NCBI GenBank assembly: GCA_000349905.1
Contig: KB722741.1
Span: forward strand, 461,979 to 525,978
Reading direction: 5' to 3'
DNA length: 64,000 nt
From: Volvariella volvacea V23
Taxonomy: Eukaryota; Basidiomycota; Agaricomycetes; Agaricales; Pluteaceae
Under the pieces are notes generated by a model. The model saw nothing but the letters and a program-made list of their open reading frames with translations. It ran no database searches and had not been told where the DNA came from. This document shows, one piece after another, positions 58,625 through 64,000 of this stretch. Position 1 is the stretch's first letter. Each line of letters opens with the position of its first letter. The position numbers and the translations under genes were made by a program.

Positions 58625-61600
58625 TTACAGATGCTTGATTTCACCCTAGCAATCACGCATAAGCTAAAAATTGAAATGATTAGAGCAGATCAACGACATA
58701 CGTGATCTGATTCTTTCCAGCCAATTTGGGCCTTCAACTCTGTAAGCCCAAAGAACAAGATGATATCATAGTAAATCGCATAGGAGACATCTCCAGATGA
58801 GTTGACTTCCTTCTGAATGAGGTGCCTGACGCCTGTCGTATCGAAGGGAACTTTGCCAATAAGCCGATAATCATTCGGGTTCTCTAGCATCACAAAAGAC
58901 AATTAGTAAATCTAATCTTGACGAGATAAACATGAGATTGTACTACCATTGATCCATTCTGGTCTGGCAAGTTCACCAAAATACCCGTAAATCGTGCTTG
59001 GGGTTTGGTTGTCAACAAGTCCTTCAAATGTTGACCCTGTACGGCCATATGACCGTCGGTATTGTTGCTCCTCAGTGACTCGTGTATTCTGGGAATTATG
59101 ACAATGATACAGAATGAGACTAATAGAAACATTGAAAAGGTGCTTACTTTGGGTATGGTGATGTCAAAGGCGTCAGGAAAACACAGGCTGCCATCATTAT
59201 AAGTTTTGAGCTTTGATTTCCGGAGGACGTGCTCGGGATCTTTGGGATCATAAATCAACCATATCTTTGCACCAAAAGCACATCTGGAAATCCGGGCCTT
59301 GACATGGCTCCCAAGGAGGTAGGATATTGCACCATCTGCAACTGCTTTAGCCCTGCAACAATCACCTTCATAAATTATCCCAGAATGTCGGATGCAAAGA
59401 TGAAACATACGTGTGGTGGTCAGGGCGGTAGATTGATACCCCAACATTATCGAAGGTGGCCTTCAACGATTTAAAGACCCATTCATTGGCAGCAAATCCC
59501 CCAACGAGAACCACAGTCTACAGAGGTGTTAGCATACTAAAAGAGCCTCTGTGAACGACTTTACTTTGATCTCATGCTCCAGGTGTGATTTGCTGATTAC
59601 GGATTCCATGCATTTGATTGATGGTTCAAAGAAGCTGGCAACTGTGGACCTGAACGCAATGAGATACAGGTGCTACATATACTCTGCCAAGTATCAGCCT
59701 TACCCATTCAGCTTCAATGTGCCATTGCGAATATTGTAATCCTTATCGTTGTCATGCCTGCTACCAAATTGGGTGTACTCCATCTGATTAACATCCTTGA
59801 ACGTGATTTTCGTAGTCTTATCAAACGATGAGACTATTCCTGGGATATCATCACGATATTTTGAGCCAGCAAGGTACACTGCAGAGGGGTTGGAATTAGA
59901 AGATCATATGACATTGAAAATATTACTTTCGAGGCGTGAATGTGCACGCTGCGTCACGATAACTGATCCCTGGAGAAAACCTGCATTGCGATTCGTGACA
60001 CGTATGCCATATAAAGACCAGAAGCAACTCACACTGTGGGATTGTAATCTCTTCGTATGTAGCTTCGTTTTCTTGTCGCTTGCGATAGGTACTTGAGTCG
60101 ATGGTCCCTCCACCGGCATCGATGATTAAAACACCATCTCGCGTCTAGAACAGATCACACTTAGCATGCTCAGCAGATGGCAACACTACATACTGTTAGG
60201 TTGCGAGGCAGGATATTGTTCACAATGCAATAATGAAGGCAGGCTTCTCCTTCCGTCAAAAAATGAATGCTATCCCGCCCATCAGCCGAATCTTGGATAA
60301 TTCCAGCCATAACAGCTGCCTCTCTCATCTGGAACTGTTGTGGGCCACCCCAACCATTTGGATGCGTGAATATAAATTCCCTAGGAGATTCCCAAATCGC
60401 AATTCCATCTGTATGACTGTCAATAATGAACTCCTGTGTGCATCTGACAATGTGGCTAATAAAGTCTGCAAAGACCATCGTAACCGTCTTATTTGGAGGT
60501 AGAGGGGGTATTTCTTTAATTGACCCTATAGGCGCCAATTCCTTCGGCCGTAGGTGCAGCTTAAACCTGGAAAACCTGTCAGAAGGGTGTAATATCGTAT
60601 ATGCTACTTACCAATACGCTTTGAACCAATTCTCATCTTCTATTTGTATTCGAAGGGCTGGGTTTTCTGCTTCAGCTCCAACTGCCTTGACGTTTCCAAA
60701 CCGGTCATAGATAACAACCGATGGTATCCTTGGATCCCCACCACTGCCACTCTGTCCAGGAAACCTAATATGTATTCAGCGTATCTCAATGACTGAGGGT
60801 GTCAAGAACACGACACCTTGTAACACATCTGATTTTCGGAGCTAGATGCGAATCTAGGATGCTTCAAGTCTCGTTATACGTGTAGTTATAAAACAAACAC
60901 GTCGTATACATACCTGTAGGACACCCCACTATATGTTGTTCCAATATCAACCGCAATGACGAGCTTTGAGTATTTTGGGGGTGTCATGGTTTCCTTATTC
61001 GTAGGCGCTTTTTCGAGGGCCTCCTGAAGAGCGGCTCGGGGATCATCGCTGGACCTTACCGATTGAACTACCATTGAGAGGAGGAGGTATCGTCCGGATG
61101 CCCAGTCAAGAATCTTGGTGATTGTCTGCTCATCCGGCCATTTCTCATCCAACGAGAATGCTGTTGGGTGCTTCTTACGAATGCCAGAGAATGCGTGGTC
61201 AAGGAACACCTTCATCTCTGTACGAGTTTCCTCGCTGTCCCCGAGTTCAATGACTCTATGATTCATCCCAGCGTGCCCTAGATTCTCCTCGAATGCAGCT
61301 ACAAGGCGCAGCTCGGGGCAGCTTGTAATAATGAATGCAATTGGAAAATCGGGACCACAGGATGAGATTAAATTGAGGATCTGGTGTTGATCTTCTGCGG
61401 TTCCACATTGGTCTAAACCGTCAATGAGAATAATTGCTGGGAGTGTCGATGTTATCACCTCCTTCACTGGCTTCACCACAAGCTCCGCCCACTGGCGATT
61501 TATTTCTGCTGTCAACAATGTACGGTCTTGAACGATCGCAACCCCAATCCTTTCTCCAACTTCTGGGAGTGAAACAGCCAAGCGATAGGCAATCGTAGCG

Positions 61601-62135
61601 GCAAATTTGCCAGGGTGGTTACGAGTTGGGTCTTCCTTCAGGAAGAAAAAGCTGGCCACTAACAAACCCTCGACCTCTCGATTGTGAAAATCGTCCGCTA
61701 CCCTCTTGGAAAGAGCTGATTTTCCGGTACCAGCTACCCCCATCAGCAAGAGAATGCACTCCGACCGTTGAGGGTCTAGCATCCATGAAGTTATTGCTGT
61801 GCGCTGGGCCTTTCGAGTGCCGGGATGGAAATCCAGTTTTCCGGTCCGTTGATCACCATCATGCATGGCGTTGCGAGCAATTACATCGTACAAGGCGTTT
61901 TGCACTTGCAGCAGTAAAAGTTCTAAAAATAGGACGATCCGAAACGCATGCAACACTTACCTTTCTCTTGTAGCTGAGTAGTTGGCAGGGGATTGTGAAT
62001 GTGATTGATAGTCTGATTGACAGTGTGGTTGCCTGCGACATTGATGAGGTCTCTATGGACCTTGGTGTCCCGTGCATTGGTGAGGAATTCTAACGAGAGG
62101 GGAGGTGATGACGAGGGAGGCGACGGAGCATCCAT
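58625..62135 (-). CDS. NACHT NTPase fused to HSPA12-type Hsp70 domain (copy 2)
   Basis: The protein is 927 residues from 13 exons: 62135-61961, 61904-60914, 60764-60612, 60575-60194, 60144-60033, 59980-59927, 59878-59704, 59649-59565, 59517-59411, 59352-59148, 59088-58947, 58883-58702 and 58645-58625. Intron positions equal those of copy 1 and ten of the 13 exons have identical lengths. Motifs: NACHT Walker A GVAGTGKS at 114-121, Walker B IILIDGLDQC, then Hsp70 phosphate-1 AVDIGTTYSGVSYR, phosphate-2 IIDAGGGTIDSSTY, adenosine motif VLVGGFAANEW. The N-terminus has an extra Pro/Ser run (PSPPSSSPP). It diverges from copy 1 throughout but is fully open, indicating long-term constraint. Intron 8 has a normal GT donor (gtaaag), unlike copies 1 and 3. 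It is in tandem with copy 3, same strand. Confidence 0.9.
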
Positions 62136-62860
62136 TGTAGGGAAGGCGAAAACAAGTCGACAAGCGACGACACAGCAGTCTTCAGAATCAGCTGTCTATC
62201 TTGAGTGGAACTGCCACCTCAGGCTGTCCTATGTCATGTTGAAATACCGTAAAGATATGACCGAGAACACCATACTTAGATCAGCGCCCAACCGAGCGTT
62301 GATTTAGAATGTTAAGGAAATTACCATCTTCAATGGATATGCCTAACTCCCCTGTATACACCTATCTCCGGCACAGATCGAACAGCCAGCGATTCTGGCC
62401 GACTCAATTGACTGATACGTTGCAAGTGTAAGGTCGACTAGATGAAAGTTTTAGGTAGGACTCGAGGCAAATAGAGATAAACAGTGGTCAGCAGTGGGTG
62501 GACGAATGCATGTTGCTTGTCTTGAAAACAAAACAATATCGAAGTATTTATGTGCTCGAGTTCCTAGCTCAATGAAGTTTTCCACGTACTTAGGGCGGCA
62601 CCTCAGTTTAGAGCTTCTGTAACGCCTATGAGAAAGCTCTCCGCTTTCGAACATTTGGGATACCCTTCCCACATTTTGGTTCATCCTTCAATGATGCAGA
62701 GATTACACAGCAAGTATACACCAAGGCGTTCAATTAAAAATACAACTAATGTTGAGAACTAATGATTCCCAAAATTGTTCAGTCGGTTCTCGTCACAAAC
62801 CACAAAGACGCGACTCCTATAAGAATTCAGCTTTGCATTTAGATGGTGCAGTGGGAATGA
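62136..62860. other. Spacer between tandem NACHT-Hsp70 genes
   Basis: About 725 bp holds the presumed promoter of copy 2 and the 3' flank of copy 3. No gene or relic is recognised. Confidence 0.5.
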
Positions 62861-64000
62861 TCACCTGTGCTTAACCTCACCCTAGCACTTGGATATAAGA
62901 AACCCTAATTACTGCAGTAGATAAAAGACGTACATCAGAGTCCGTCCAGTAAATCTGAGCCTTCAACTCTGTGAGACCAAAGAACAAAATCAGGTCAAAG
63001 GAAATTTCGTAGAAGAAACCCCCAGATGGGTTAGCTTGTCTCCGAATAAGGTGCTTCACATCTGTGACATTGATGGGTATCAAGCCAACGACTCGATAAT
63101 CTTGTATATTTTCTGTCGATGCAAAGCGCTGTGAGTAATCCTAGCCTCAACGGGATATGCACGGGGTTGGTACCGTCGATCCAATATGGTTCTGCCAGCT
63201 CCCCAAAATATCCAAACATCACGACTGGGAACTTTTCATTAACTAATTCTTCATACGTCGACTTTGTTATGTTGTATGGCCGTCTATATTGCTGATCCTC
63301 AGTAATTTTTGTGTTCTAAACAGGGAAATGAGAGAGGTTTAAACACATAAAGTGCACGTACTTTGGGTATCATCATGTAGAAGCACGAGGGGAAACGCAG
63401 GACACCATCTTGAGAAATTTTGAGTTTAGATTTGCGGAGAACGTGCTCCGGGTCGTTTGGATTATACGATAATCTGCAGAAAGTGCCAAATGCACATCTG
63501 GAAATTCGGGCTTTCACATGGCTCTCGAGGAAAAATGACACAGCACCATCAGCAACTGCTTTTGCCCTGGGAAATCACCTTCATGAATATCCTTCAAATT
63601 CAGAGGTGACACGTACATGTGGTGGTCAGGTCGGTAGATAGATATCCCGAGAGGATCAAAGATAGCCTTCAATGATTTGAAAACCCATTCATTAGCAGCA
63701 AATCCGCCGACGAAAAGTACAGTCTACACGGATATTAGCGAGTTCAAATGCTCCTATTGGTACTTGCCTTAATGTTATGTTCCGAGTGTGATTTCTTGAT
63801 TACGGATTCCATACATTTAATTGATGGTTCAAAGAACCCAGCGATAGTAGTCCTAGATCAAATGAGCGGCTACAGATGATACATAGGATCCGTCGTGTTT
63901 CAACCTTACCCATTCAGTTTCAACGTGCCATTGCGGATGTTGAAATTCTTGTCATTATCATGCTTGCTACCGAAGTGGGTGTATTCGACTTGGTCAGAGT
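62861..64000 (-). CDS. HSPA12-type Hsp70 C-terminal half, third family copy (5' part outside window)
   Basis: Seven exons are visible: 62861-62881, 62934-63112, 63174-63315, 63362-63566, 63617-63723, 63768-63852 and 63910 to the window edge, in the same positions as exons 13 to 7 of copies 1 and 2. Encoded motifs include TVLFVGGFAANEW, RPDHHMAKAVADGAVSFFLES, DPEHVLRKSKLK and FFGLTELKAQIYW, ending GEVKHR. The frame is open in all of them. The intron after exon 8 (63767-63724) starts GC and ends AG, as in copy 1. Whether it carries a NACHT domain cannot be seen because the 5' part is beyond 64000. Confidence 0.85.

Noticed and set aside
1..64000. CRISPR arrays, bacterial operons, Shine-Dalgarno sites or phage genes
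   Set aside because: Gene structure is eukaryotic throughout (spliceosomal introns, spliceosome and Golgi genes); no regularly spaced identical repeats are present.

Overview
This window is a piece of an Agaricomycete (mushroom-forming basidiomycete) genome. The evidence is dense multi-exon genes with 45-70 bp GT-AG introns, CT-rich leaders, and families typical of that group: F-box-like proteins, fungal NACHT proteins, and a multi-span membrane family with a WT-x-TH-x-FF motif. There are no bacterial-type operons, no tRNA or rRNA genes that I can recognise, and no CRISPR. One 100-base run of N (15527-15626) is an assembly gap. Most gene models below were built by hand from splice sites and reading phase; where an amino-acid count is given, the exon lengths add up to an exact multiple of three.

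Left part (1-18 kb): an uncharacterised Ser/Arg/Pro-rich protein gene, a dead F-box-like relic, an intact two-exon F-box gene, the golgin/tether USO1 on the minus strand, a cytochrome P450 that is complete except for one in-frame stop just after the K-helix ExxR, and a PLP-dependent molybdenum-cofactor-sulfurase-like gene. A 3.9-kb stretch (18.0-21.9 kb) holds no convincing gene.

Middle (21.9-42.5 kb): a duplication-rich accessory region. It has two intact and one broken tandem F-box-like genes, an RluA-type pseudouridine synthase, a second copy of the two-exon F-box gene, CWC15, and a NACHT-HSPA12/Hsp70 fusion gene. The fusion gene is bracketed by a dead and an intact copy of a membrane-protein gene.

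Right part (42.5-64 kb): a 2.1-kb element with imperfect terminal inverted repeats, a small NIF3/YqfO-like gene, a secreted 5'-nucleotidase-like metallophosphatase, a carnosine-N-methyltransferase-like gene, an unknown acidic protein gene, a twin-ABC ATPase, an O-methyltransferase, a truncated copy of the ABC gene 5' end, and a second and third (right-edge, partial) NACHT-Hsp70 gene.

The most interesting content is the NACHT-Hsp70 family. Two intact copies encode 917 and 927 residues with the same 13-exon layout. A STAND/NACHT NTPase sits where an NLR nucleotide switch is expected, and an HSPA12-type Hsp70 nucleotide-binding domain sits where the C-terminal sensor normally is. The three copies lie among repeated duplications, as expected for a fast-evolving allorecognition or immune-type locus; that role is inference. 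Housekeeping genes (USO1, CWC15, the pseudouridine synthase, the nucleotidase) are interleaved with these families.
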